Source: Nocardioides piscis (GTDB lineage: Bacteria > Actinomycetota > Actinomycetes > Propionibacteriales > Nocardioidaceae). From it: DNA of 64,000 nucleotides. Both the position numbers and the translations under genes were made by a program. The DNA is taken from NCBI RefSeq assembly GCF_011300215.1, contig NZ_CP049866.1:186001-250000 (forward strand), read 5' to 3'. Within the stretch, counting starts at the first letter, position 1, and the number at the start of each line of letters is the position of its first letter. Shown here piece after piece: positions 53,053 to 61,309 of this stretch. Below the pieces are notes generated by a model that was not told the DNA's origin, ran no database searches, and saw only the letters and a list, made by a program, of their open reading frames with translations.

Positions 53053-53750
53053 ACGCAACCATCACCAAGCTCGCGCTCCAGGCCCTGCTGGGGCGCCGTC
53101 GCTTCTGGCTGCTGCTCGCCCTGCCACTGGCGCTCGTGGGGCTGACGCTGCTCATCCGCACTCTCTCCTCCGACAGCGAGGCGGCCTGGCCGATGGTCAG
53201 CGTCCTGGGCTATCCCCTGGTCCTGCCCCTCGTCGCCATCCTCGCTGCGTCCTCCGTGCTGGGTCCGGAGGTCGACGACGGGTCGATCGTCTATCTCCTC
53301 TCCAAGCCGGTCAACCGGCACGCGGTCGCGATCTCGAAGTGGGTGGTCGCCTGGGCCGCCACCCTCGTCGTCGGCTCGCTCGGCGTGCTGGCGGCGGGGC
53401 TCGTCGCCGGTGGCGGTGAGCAGGCGACAGCCTGGTGGGTCGCCTCGTTGGTGGCCGGGACGACGTACTCCGCGCTGTTCCTCGCGCTGTCGGCGATCAC
53501 CCGGCATGCGGTGGTCGTCGGACTCGTCTTCGTCCTGGTCTGGGAGGGGCTGGCTGGCGGCTTCCTCAGCGGGGTCGCGTGGCTGAGCATCGGCCAGTGG
53601 GGGATCCGGATCGGCCACGAGGTCTCGGCGTCGCTGGACGACCCGGCCAACCTGCTGTGGTCGGTGCTGGCCAGCGTCGCAGTCACCCTCGGCGGCGTGT
53701 GGTTCGCGGGCGACCGGCTGCGGTCGTTCTCGCTGACCGGCGACGAGTGA
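53049..53750 (+). CDS. ABC-2 permease B
   Basis: A 233-residue membrane protein with about six transmembrane segments, shorter than permease A. It contains the related loop EVDDGSIVYLLSKPVNRHAVAISKW after the second helix, like the RDLRHRSIVLYLARPL loop in A, so the two permeases are diverged homologues. It ends the operon, 4 bp before the convergent EthD-type gene. The substrate is unknown. Confidence 0.87.
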   Translation: MNATITKLALQALLGRRRFWLLLALPLALVGLTLLIRTLSSDSEAAWPMVSVLGYPLVLPLVAILAASSVLGPEVDDGSIVYLLSKPVNRHAVAISKWVVAWAATLVVGSLGVLAAGLVAGGGEQATAWWVASLVAGTTYSALFLALSAITRHAVVVGLVFVLVWEGLAGGFLSGVAWLSIGQWGIRIGHEVSASLDDPANLLWSVLASVAVTLGGVWFAGDRLRSFSLTGDE

Positions 53751-53754
53751 GCCG

Positions 53755-54450
53755 TCAGGTCCGGTCCGACAGCTCGTAGAGGTGACGACTCGTCGGCACC
53801 AGGTCGAGACCCCGATCGGCCCCGATGCGGGCCACGCTCGCCATCAGCCGGGTGATCCGGTCGGTGAGCTCGACGTCGTCGCCGCCGCTGCCATAGAAGG
53901 CGTGCATGTCGGTCATGGCCTCGGCCGGGAACAGCTCCTCGACCAGCGCTGCGACCGGAGCGACGTCGTCGGGCATCGCGGTGACCGGTGCGACGACGAC
54001 GTTCTGCAGATAGCCGAACGTCGCCTGGGTCTCGATCGCCACCGGCGTGTGGTCGACGAGCCAGCGGTTTCGCCACTCCTCCACGTCGAGCTCATCGGGC
54101 CGGCGCAAGATCGCGATGTTGGCCAGGCCGTCGAGCCGGGAGCCGTCCCAGGTCTCGGGCGGTTCGATCGGGCGGCGCTCCTCGACCTCCCAGCCCGCCA
54201 GGGTGCCGGTCACGGCAGCGAGGGCGGCGGTCACGAGCGACGCCGCCTCGACCGAGGGCACCCACACGCTCACGACGGCCGCGATGGGCGCCGGGCCCGT
54301 GGGGATGCGCATGGCTGCGGCGACGTGCTCGTCGTCGGTGTTGAGCTGCAGTCGGACGACACCGGCCGCAGCGAGGACGGCGTGGAGCTCGGGAGCGTGC
54401 AGGGCGGCAGCGTCGACGTCCCACAACGCAAACATCAGCTTGGTGGTCAC
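53755..54450 (-). CDS. EthD-domain-type protein
   Basis: A 231-residue protein of ferredoxin-like alpha+beta barrels. The second half (IAILRRPDELDVEEWRNRWLVDHTPVAIETQATFGYLQNVV) has the EthD signature W-x-x-x-H-xP, and TDMHAFYGSGGDD follows. EthD proteins assist P450s or dehydrate polyketides; a P450 gene lies 31 bp upstream on the same strand, so joint function is plausible. GTG 54450 is preferred over a TTG three codons upstream. Confidence 0.8.
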   Translation of the reverse strand: MTTKLMFALWDVDAAALHAPELHAVLAAAGVVRLQLNTDDEHVAAAMRIPTGPAPIAAVVSVWVPSVEAASLVTAALAAVTGTLAGWEVEERRPIEPPETWDGSRLDGLANIAILRRPDELDVEEWRNRWLVDHTPVAIETQATFGYLQNVVVAPVTAMPDDVAPVAALVEELFPAEAMTDMHAFYGSGGDDVELTDRITRLMASVARIGADRGLDLVPTSRHLYELSDRT

Positions 54451-54481
54451 GGCCGACAACCTATGGCAGGCGTCGCGCCCG

Positions 54482-55633
54482 TCAGCGCAGCACGATCGGC
54501 ACTCGCGCCCAGCCGCCCATGGGCGGCGTCTCCCTGACCTGCGGGCGATCGGGTGCGAGCTCGATCCAGGTGGTCCGGCGCAGCAGCTCCTCGAGCATCA
54601 CCCGGAGCTCCATCAGCGTCAGGGCGCGGCCGGGGCACACGTGCGGCCCGGCCCCGAACACCAGGTTGTCGGCGGCGTTGCCGACAGGGTCGTAGCGGTC
54701 GGGATCTCCGAAGACCAGCGGATCGCGGTTGGCCGCCGTCCAGTTCAGCAGCACCCGTCCGCCCTCTGCGATGTCCTCGCCCCCGAGCTCGACGGCCCGC
54801 GTTGCGATCCGGCGGTTGGAGACGAACGGGTCGTCGATCCGCAGGATCTCCTCGACCGCCGCGTCGAGGGCGGCGCGGTCGTCGTGGGAGACCAGTGCTC
54901 GGACCTGTCGCTGGACCTCGGGCGTGGATGCCAGGAAGTGGACGAGCACGCCGACCGAGGTGGCCAGGGACCCGAGGTCGCCGGCCGTCCAGTTGCGGAG
55001 GACGGAGACGATCTCGTCGGTGGTCAGCGGCCGGCCGTCGACGGTGTCTCGCAGGAGCTCACTGGTGACGTCGGCGGCAGCCTCGTCGTCGCGACGGAGG
55101 TCGAGCAGCTCGCGGATGATGTGGTCGAACCGCTCGGCCACCTCTCTCGTCCGGTCCCGGTCTCCCGACCTCGACGCCGCGTGGTTGTCGCGGATCCACT
55201 CGACCAGCCGGTCCTCGAGGTCCGCGGGCCACCCGAGCCAGGTGCACTGTGAGCGCACGGCATACGGCGTGCCGACACTGGCGATGGTCTTCACCGTCAC
55301 CCCGCGAGGCAGGGCGTCGACGATGGCTGCTGCATGCGCTCGGCACTGCTCCTCCTCGCGCGCGACCCGCTCGTCGGTCAGATATCGGTCGACGACGGCC
55401 CGGAAGGCGGCGTGGTCGTCTCCATCCAGGCTGTTGGGGATGGCGCGGCGCGTGGTCACCCGACTCGAGAACGTCTGCGGGTCCGTCGCCGCCGCGACGA
55501 CCTCGGCGTGCCGCAGGACCATCCAGCTGCCGTCGGCCTGGTGCGCCACGGGACACCTGGAGCGCAGGGCGTCATAGGTGGATCGCGGGTCCTGCCACTC
55601 GTGGGCGTCCTCAGCGTCGACCTGGTCTCCCAC
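54482..55633 (-). CDS. Cytochrome P450
   Basis: A 383-residue soluble P450. The K-helix ExxR is in AVEEILRIDDPF, and the haem-binding loop is FGAGPHVCPGRALTLMEL with the ligand Cys. The I-helix reads WTAGDLGSLATSVGV, lacking the usual acid-Thr pair, so proton delivery may differ. The substrate is unknown. GTG 55633 follows AGGAG. It precedes the EthD-type gene and likely forms an operon with it. Confidence 0.9.
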   Translation of the reverse strand: MGDQVDAEDAHEWQDPRSTYDALRSRCPVAHQADGSWMVLRHAEVVAAATDPQTFSSRVTTRRAIPNSLDGDDHAAFRAVVDRYLTDERVAREEEQCRAHAAAIVDALPRGVTVKTIASVGTPYAVRSQCTWLGWPADLEDRLVEWIRDNHAASRSGDRDRTREVAERFDHIIRELLDLRRDDEAAADVTSELLRDTVDGRPLTTDEIVSVLRNWTAGDLGSLATSVGVLVHFLASTPEVQRQVRALVSHDDRAALDAAVEEILRIDDPFVSNRRIATRAVELGGEDIAEGGRVLLNWTAANRDPLVFGDPDRYDPVGNAADNLVFGAGPHVCPGRALTLMELRVMLEELLRRTTWIELAPDRPQVRETPPMGGWARVPIVLR

Positions 55634-55767
55634 GAAGTCTCCTCTCGAGCGCAGCGGTTGGGGAAGGGAGGTCCCCGACCGGCTGGGGACCTCCCGGTCC
55701 CCAGCCCCATGGACGGTATCGCCCGTCACTCGGGCGCGAAGATCGTGTCGCAGCCCGGTCCTGACGG

Positions 55768-56559
55768 TCAGATGCTGCGGACCAGGGTGATGCGCCAGGC
55801 CTCGGGACCCCGCTCGTTGTAGGTCACCGAGAAGGCAGCGGGCCAACGCTGTTCGAGCTGGGCCAGCAGCGGCAGCGGGTCGTGCGGGGCGACCAGCTCG
55901 AGACCGCCGCCCGGGCGGACGGACTCCAGAGCACCGAAGATCGTGGCGTGCCGGATCGCGTGCGGGATCGTCCGCACGTCCAGCTCAGGATGACCGGGAC
56001 CGTCGACCTCGCCGCAGGAGCAGGTGTGACCACCGCAGCCAGCCTCGGCGTCGCTGCCCTCTGTTCCTTCGGCATGACCGAGGAGCTCGTGCATGCCGCC
56101 CAGCAGGTCGTGGAGCGACACGTCGGGGGTGCGGGCCAGCAGCGGCACCAGCAGCTCGTTCTCCTTCGTCAGGTGGCTGTCGAAGACGGCTCGCAGCGCT
56201 GTCGCCGTCGCCGCAGCACGCACCGGGTCGGCGGCCTCGGACACCTGGCGCAGCAGCGAGGTGATCACGACGTGCTCACCGAGCATCGCCTCGACCAGCA
56301 AGCGGCCCTCGGTCGTCGCCTGTGCCACTGGATAGAGCGCCTTCTCCTCGGCCAGGGCGTGCGGCACGAGCTCACGCTCGCACCACTCCACGAGGTCCTG
56401 ACGAGCCTGCTCTGCCGCGGCCGGGTCAGGTCGCGAGGCAGCTGCCACCAGCTCTTCGGTGCGGAGCGCGAGGGCACCGGCCATCACCGCGTGGTGCTGC
56501 TCGACCGCTTCGGCTGCGTGGGCGTCGGCCTCGTTCGAGGCGATGACGAGTTCGGACAT
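55768..56559 (-). CDS. Hemerythrin / DUF2249 fusion
   Basis: A 263-residue protein. Residues about 15-150 are a hemerythrin HHE domain with His/Glu ligands spread over four helices (EQHHAVMAG, LVPHALAEEKALYP, MLGEHVVITSLL, FDSHLTKENELLVPLL). A Cys-containing linker (GCGGHTCSCG) leads to a C-terminal DUF2249 domain (about 188-263, LDVRTIPHAIRHATIFGALESVRPGGGLELV). Both domains recur in denitrification and NO-stress genes. AAGGAG precedes the ATG; it is divergent from the HTH regulator and NirK operon. Confidence 0.88.
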   Translation of the reverse strand: MSELVIASNEADAHAAEAVEQHHAVMAGALALRTEELVAAASRPDPAAAEQARQDLVEWCERELVPHALAEEKALYPVAQATTEGRLLVEAMLGEHVVITSLLRQVSEAADPVRAAATATALRAVFDSHLTKENELLVPLLARTPDVSLHDLLGGMHELLGHAEGTEGSDAEAGCGGHTCSCGEVDGPGHPELDVRTIPHAIRHATIFGALESVRPGGGLELVAPHDPLPLLAQLEQRWPAAFSVTYNERGPEAWRITLVRSI

Positions 56560-56605
56560 TTTCGTCTCCTTCGGGGGGAACTGTGCGTCGTACGAATGAT
56601 TTTAG

Positions 56606-56611
56606 TACACT
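56606..56611 (+). promoter_or_regulatory. -10 element TACACT before HTH regulator
   Basis: TACACT ends 7 nt before the GTG at 56619. GTAC repeats flank it (56590-56608) and could be an operator for the regulator itself or another NO/O2 sensor. Confidence 0.45.
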
Positions 56612-56618
56612 CTACTCC

Positions 56619-57332
56619 GTGGAAAATAATCGCCTCGCGCGCACCTCGCCACCCCCCGGTCACGGGCCCCGCCCGAGCAGCGGCCGGGTCCGGGCGCCAC
56701 TGTCCAGGTCACGCGCCTCGCTGCTCGACGCACTGCTGGCCCAGAACGAGCCGACCACCCTCGCGGCGCTCGTCGCCAGCTCCGGACTGCACGCCAACAC
56801 GGTGCGCGAGCACCTCGACGGTCTCGTCCGCGACGGCTACGCCCACCGCCGTACGGCCGCCCCCACCGGTCGGGGACGACCCGCCTGGCTCTATCAGGCG
56901 ATCGGCAGCGACGCGGCTGCGTCGCCGGAATATGCAGGCCTCGCCGCGGCCCTGGCCGCGACCATCCACCGGACGAGCAGCAACCCGGTCGAGGACGCCA
57001 CCGCCGCCGGCCGGGAGTGGGGCCAGGAGATCGCGCGCGAGCGTGGAGCCCAGCCCAGCTCGAGCGCGATCGCAGCGAGACGAGAGGTCGTCTCCCTGCT
57101 CGACGAGGTCGGGTTCGCCCCGCAGGCAGACGCCCGCAGCTCGGTGGTCCGGCTCACCCGGTGCCCGTTGCTGGAGGCGGCGAACAAATATCCCGACGTC
57201 GTCTGTGGTGTGCACCTCGGCCTCGCCCAGGGCGCACTCGAGGCGTACGGCGCCGACACCGAGGGCACCGAGCTGGTGCCGTTCGCCGAGCCCGGCGCCT
57301 GCCGCCTGCACCTGACGCGGCGTGACGCATGA
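56619..57332 (+). CDS. HTH regulator with possible Fe-S sensor cysteines
   Basis: A 237-residue regulator. The winged HTH (about 35-100) reads SRASLLDALLAQNEPTTLAALVASSGLHANTVREHLDGLVRDG. The C-terminal domain has Cys182, Cys196, His199 and Cys228, spaced like the cluster Cys of SufR-type regulators, so an Fe-S cluster sensing NO, O2 or iron is likely. It is the first gene of the NnrS-like/NirK operon (4-nt overlap), which it probably controls. GTG 56619 is chosen from the TACACT element 7 nt upstream. Confidence 0.87.
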   Translation: MENNRLARTSPPPGHGPRPSSGRVRAPLSRSRASLLDALLAQNEPTTLAALVASSGLHANTVREHLDGLVRDGYAHRRTAAPTGRGRPAWLYQAIGSDAAASPEYAGLAAALAATIHRTSSNPVEDATAAGREWGQEIARERGAQPSSSAIAARREVVSLLDEVGFAPQADARSSVVRLTRCPLLEAANKYPDVVCGVHLGLAQGALEAYGADTEGTELVPFAEPGACRLHLTRRDA

Positions 57333-58468
57333 GCACCGCGACCCGCACGCCGACAGTCACCGCGCGACCACGCGTCCCCGCCCCGCTCCTGCCTCGCCTC
57401 GCCCTGCTCGCGCCGGCCGGCTTCGCGCTGCTCGCCGGCCTGGACGCCGCCCTGCTCCTCCTCGGCCTGCCCGCGCCGGTGACGACCGACCGGTTGCCGG
57501 ACGCGCACGGGATGCTGATGGTCCTCGGCTTCGTCGGCACCCTGATCGCCCTGGAACGGGCCGTCGCGCTGCGACGCCCTCTCGGCTTCGTCGCCCCGGC
57601 ACTGCTCGGGCTCGGCGCCCTCGCTCTGCTGTCGCCGGCCCCGATGGTCCTCGGCAAGAGCCTCTTCACGGCCGGCGCCGCGGCCCTGGTCGCGTTGTAC
57701 GTGCCGCTGTGGCGTCGGCAGCGCGACGACGCGGTCCTGTGCCAGGCACTGGGGGCGGTGCTCGTCCTCGGAGCGGCGACGCTGTGGCTCGGCGGCGCGT
57801 CCGTCCCGGTCCTGGCGCCGTGGCTGGTCGGGTTCATCGTGCTGACCATCGCCGGCGAGCGGCTCGAGCTGGCCAGGTTGGCGATGGGCCCGGCAGCCGG
57901 CAGGACGCTGGTGCTGCTGGCGTCCGGGCTGGCGACCGGGGTGGTGGCCGCCCTGCTGTGGCCACGGCCCGGCACGGCGCTGCTCGGCGCGGCGCTGCTC
58001 GCGCTGACCGGGTGGCTGGCAGCCCACGACATCGCCCGGCGCACGATCCACACCACGGGCCTCCCCCGCTACATGGCGGCGTGCATGCTCGCGGGCTACT
58101 GCTGGCTCGGTGTCGCCGGCGCGATCTGGCTCCTGGACGGTCCGGCCCTCGACGGCGTGCGCTACGACGCGCTGCTGCACGCCGTGTTCCTCGGCTTCGC
58201 GTTCTCGATGATCATGGCCCACGCGCCGGTGATCCTGCCCGCGGTCGTGCGGCGCCCGCTGCCATACCACCGCGCACTCATCGGACCCGCCGTGCTGCTG
58301 CACGCCTCCCTGGTGCTGCGGTTGTGGGTGGGCGACGCCCTCGGCAGCCACGGTTCCTGGCTCACCGGCGGCGTCCTCAACATCGTGGCGGTGCTGTCCT
58401 TCCTGCTCCTCGCTGTCGGGCTGACGGTCCGCGGCGAGGCCGAGCCGGTCGGGGGTGAGCGGTCGTGA
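57329..58468 (+). CDS. NnrS-like polytopic membrane protein
   Basis: A 379-residue protein with about twelve hydrophobic segments. Conserved-looking His residues lie in DAHGMLMVLGFVG, in LLHAVFLGFAFSMIMAHAPVI and in LPYHRALIGPA, the kind of membrane His pattern seen in haem- or copper-bearing NnrS/CcoN-like proteins. NnrS relieves NO stress during denitrification. The assignment is moderate and rests on topology, His positions and coupling to the NirK fusion (GTGA overlap) and the HTH regulator (ATGA overlap). Confidence 0.75.
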   Translation: MSTATRTPTVTARPRVPAPLLPRLALLAPAGFALLAGLDAALLLLGLPAPVTTDRLPDAHGMLMVLGFVGTLIALERAVALRRPLGFVAPALLGLGALALLSPAPMVLGKSLFTAGAAALVALYVPLWRRQRDDAVLCQALGAVLVLGAATLWLGGASVPVLAPWLVGFIVLTIAGERLELARLAMGPAAGRTLVLLASGLATGVVAALLWPRPGTALLGAALLALTGWLAAHDIARRTIHTTGLPRYMAACMLAGYCWLGVAGAIWLLDGPALDGVRYDALLHAVFLGFAFSMIMAHAPVILPAVVRRPLPYHRALIGPAVLLHASLVLRLWVGDALGSHGSWLTGGVLNIVAVLSFLLLAVGLTVRGEAEPVGGERS

Positions 58469-61140
58469 CGCGGCCCGACAAGCGTGGCTTCTGGCCACTG
58501 CGCGACCTGCCGGTGCTGTTCTGGTTGGCCGCCACGGTCGTGATCACGCTGGTGCACCCGTTCGTGCCGGCGCCCCGCTGGCTGATGATCCACCTGCTGC
58601 TGCTCGGCGCAGTCAGCCACGCCATCCTGGTCTGGAGCAGATATTTCACCGACGCGCTCCTGCACTCGGCCGACGAGGACCGTCAGGGCCAGAACCGGCG
58701 ACTGCTCCTCCTCAACGGCGGCGTGGTCCTCGTCGTGGCCGGCGTCCCGTCCGACGTCTGGCTCCTGACCCTGGCCGGAGCGACCGCCGTCGCCACCGCT
58801 GTGCTGTGGCACGGCTGGACGATCCTGCGCCAGCTGCGGACAGCGCTCCCGGCCCGCTTCGGCCCGTCCGTCCGCTTCTATGTGGCGGCTGCGTGCTTCC
58901 TGCCCGTCGGGGCCGGCCTCGGCACGGCGCTCGCACGCGGGCTCGGCGACCCGCTGCACACCCGGCTGGCAGTCGCCCACGCTGCGGTCAACCTGCTCGG
59001 CTGGGTCGGCCTGACCGTCGTCGGCACCCTGGTGACCCTGTGGCCGACGATGCTCCGGACCCGGATCGCGGCTGGCTCCGAGCGGGCATCGGCCCGCGCC
59101 CTGCCGGTGCTGGTCGGCTCGATCGTCGTCGCGGCGGGGGGTGCAGGCGCCGGCCTGCGGCCCGTCGCCGCCCTGGGCATCGCGATGTATGTCGCCGGGT
59201 TGCTGGTGATGGCGCCCGCGTTCGCCGACACCCTGCGCCGCAAGCCGCCGTCATCGTTCCCCGCCTGGTCGGTGCTGGCCGGTGTCACCTGGCTGGTGGG
59301 CGCCCTGTCCACGCTCGGGCTGGGCATCGCGCTCGCCTCCTCCTGGCAGCGCGTGGACGAGGTGTTCGGCTGGCTGACGCCGTTCCTGGCCGCGGGCTTC
59401 GGCGCGCAGGTGCTGCTCGGCGCCCTGTCCTACCTCGTCCCGGTCGCCCTCGGTGGCGGCCCGACGCCCGTCCGGGCGGCCAGTGCGGTCCTGGACCGGG
59501 GCGCGCCCCTGCGGCTGGTCGCCGCCAACGCCGGCCTGCTGTTGTGCGCCCTGCCGGTGCCCAGCGTCGTGCGGGTGCTGGCGTCGGTGCTCGTCCTCCT
59601 CGCCCTCGGCGCAACGCTGCCGCTGCTCCTGCTGGCGGTTCGGGCGTCGCACCGCGCCAGGTCCGAGACACCGCCCGCGGACCGCGGCCGCACCCCGGAG
59701 ACGCACGGCCGGCCCGCCGGGCAGGTGGCCGGCCTGGCCGCGACCGGCCTCGCCCTCGCAGTCATGACGGTGGCCGTGGGCGTCGCCGTGGACCCCGCCG
59801 CCATCGGCGCCAGTGGTGGCGCCTCGGCGGCCGCGGGTGTTGCGGCCAGTGGCGGAACCACGACCGCGGAGGTGAAGGCGCAGGGCATGCGCTTCGTGCC
59901 CGACAAGATCTCGGTGCCGGCCGGCAACCGGCTCGTGATCGTGCTGACCAACACCGACGACGACGTCCACGACCTGGTGCTCGACACCGGGGCCGACAGC
60001 GGCCGCCTCACCCCCGGCGAGACCGCGCGCATCGACGTCGGCGTTGTCGGGCGCGGGCTCGAGGGCTGGTGCTCGGTGATCGGGCACAAGCAGATGGGCA
60101 TGGTGCTCGCCGTCGAGGTGACCGGCACCGCCATCCCCGCCGCTGACACGTCCGGGGACCACTCGTCCCACGAGCACGGTCCGGCCGGCAGCAGTGCCGG
60201 CCACTTCCCCGAGGTGGACGATCACGAGGACGACGCTGAGCTCGACGACACTGCGTCCACGCCGGCCACCGACCACCTCGACCTGATGGCCGACCCGGCA
60301 CCGGGCTTCGAGGCGCGCGACGCGACGCTGCCGCCGTTGCCATCAGGCCGGGTGCATCGCCGGACGTTCGTGGTCCGTGACGTCGAGCGAGAGGTCGCAC
60401 CTGGGGTGACCCAGCGGCTGTGGACCTTCAACGGGACCGCGCCCGGCCCGGTGCTGCGCGGTCAGGTGGGCGACCGGTTCGAGATCACCCTGGTCAATCG
60501 GGGCTCGATCGGTCACTCGATCGACTTCCACGCCGGAGCGCTGGCACCCGAGCGACCGATGCGGACCATCGCTCCGGGCAAGTCGCTCACCTACGAGTTC
60601 CGCGCGAACCGTGCAGGGATCTGGATGTATCACTGCTCCACGATGCCGATGTCGGCCCACATCGCCAACGGTCTGTTCGGAGCGGTGGTCATCGAGCCGC
60701 CCGACCTGCCCCGTGTGGACCGCACCTATGTGTTGGTGCAGTCCGAGCTCTTCCTCGGCGACCAGGGCGGAGAGGTCGACATGACCAAGCTCGCCGCCGA
60801 GGACCCCGACCTCGTCGTCTTCAACGGGGTCGCCAACCAGTACGACCACGAACCCCTGACCGCCCGCGTCGGCGAGCGGGTCCGGGTGTGGGTCCTCGAC
60901 GCCGGACCCAACCGTGCGACGTCGTTCCACGTCGTCGGCGGCCAGTTCGACACCACCTGGTCCGAGGGGAGCTATCTGCTCCGCCGCGGCACGGGTGGCG
61001 CCCAGAGCCTGGGACTGCAGGCGGCGCAGGGCGGGTTCGTGGAGCTGACCTTCCCCGAGGCGGGCGACTACCCGTTCGTCTCGCACGTCATGGTCGATGC
61101 CGAGCGGGGTGCCCACGGGTTGTTCCGCGTGGCGCGCTGA
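58465..61140 (+). CDS. nirK: Membrane domain-cupredoxin-NirK copper nitrite reductase fusion
   Basis: An 891-residue three-part protein. Residues 1-450 hold about twelve transmembrane segments, resembling the preceding NnrS-like protein. Residues about 470-560 are a cupredoxin with type-1 ligands His502, Cys536, His541 and Met544/546. After a His/Asp-rich linker, about 610-891 form a two-domain NirK: His684 (type 1), Asp687 and His689, then His723-Cys724 and His732, and His822 and His874. Type-2 copper and catalytic residues are complete. The axial type-1 Met is replaced by Leu737. It probably reduces nitrite to NO at the membrane's outer face. Confidence 0.88.
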   Translation: MTRPDKRGFWPLRDLPVLFWLAATVVITLVHPFVPAPRWLMIHLLLLGAVSHAILVWSRYFTDALLHSADEDRQGQNRRLLLLNGGVVLVVAGVPSDVWLLTLAGATAVATAVLWHGWTILRQLRTALPARFGPSVRFYVAAACFLPVGAGLGTALARGLGDPLHTRLAVAHAAVNLLGWVGLTVVGTLVTLWPTMLRTRIAAGSERASARALPVLVGSIVVAAGGAGAGLRPVAALGIAMYVAGLLVMAPAFADTLRRKPPSSFPAWSVLAGVTWLVGALSTLGLGIALASSWQRVDEVFGWLTPFLAAGFGAQVLLGALSYLVPVALGGGPTPVRAASAVLDRGAPLRLVAANAGLLLCALPVPSVVRVLASVLVLLALGATLPLLLLAVRASHRARSETPPADRGRTPETHGRPAGQVAGLAATGLALAVMTVAVGVAVDPAAIGASGGASAAAGVAASGGTTTAEVKAQGMRFVPDKISVPAGNRLVIVLTNTDDDVHDLVLDTGADSGRLTPGETARIDVGVVGRGLEGWCSVIGHKQMGMVLAVEVTGTAIPAADTSGDHSSHEHGPAGSSAGHFPEVDDHEDDAELDDTASTPATDHLDLMADPAPGFEARDATLPPLPSGRVHRRTFVVRDVEREVAPGVTQRLWTFNGTAPGPVLRGQVGDRFEITLVNRGSIGHSIDFHAGALAPERPMRTIAPGKSLTYEFRANRAGIWMYHCSTMPMSAHIANGLFGAVVIEPPDLPRVDRTYVLVQSELFLGDQGGEVDMTKLAAEDPDLVVFNGVANQYDHEPLTARVGERVRVWVLDAGPNRATSFHVVGGQFDTTWSEGSYLLRRGTGGAQSLGLQAAQGGFVELTFPEAGDYPFVSHVMVDAERGAHGLFRVAR

Positions 61141-61309
61141 GCGAAGCGCCCAGCGACACCGAGAACAGGAACGACCAGGGACCAGGCGCCGGAGCGCGCC
61201 CGGGCCCGGTTCTCCAGTTCACTTGATTTGGTGACGCGCATCTCCCGCTTTCCGGACACGCTGGAGCGCACTCGTCGGAGGCCGACGAGGGGTGGGGAGA
61301 GGAGCACCG

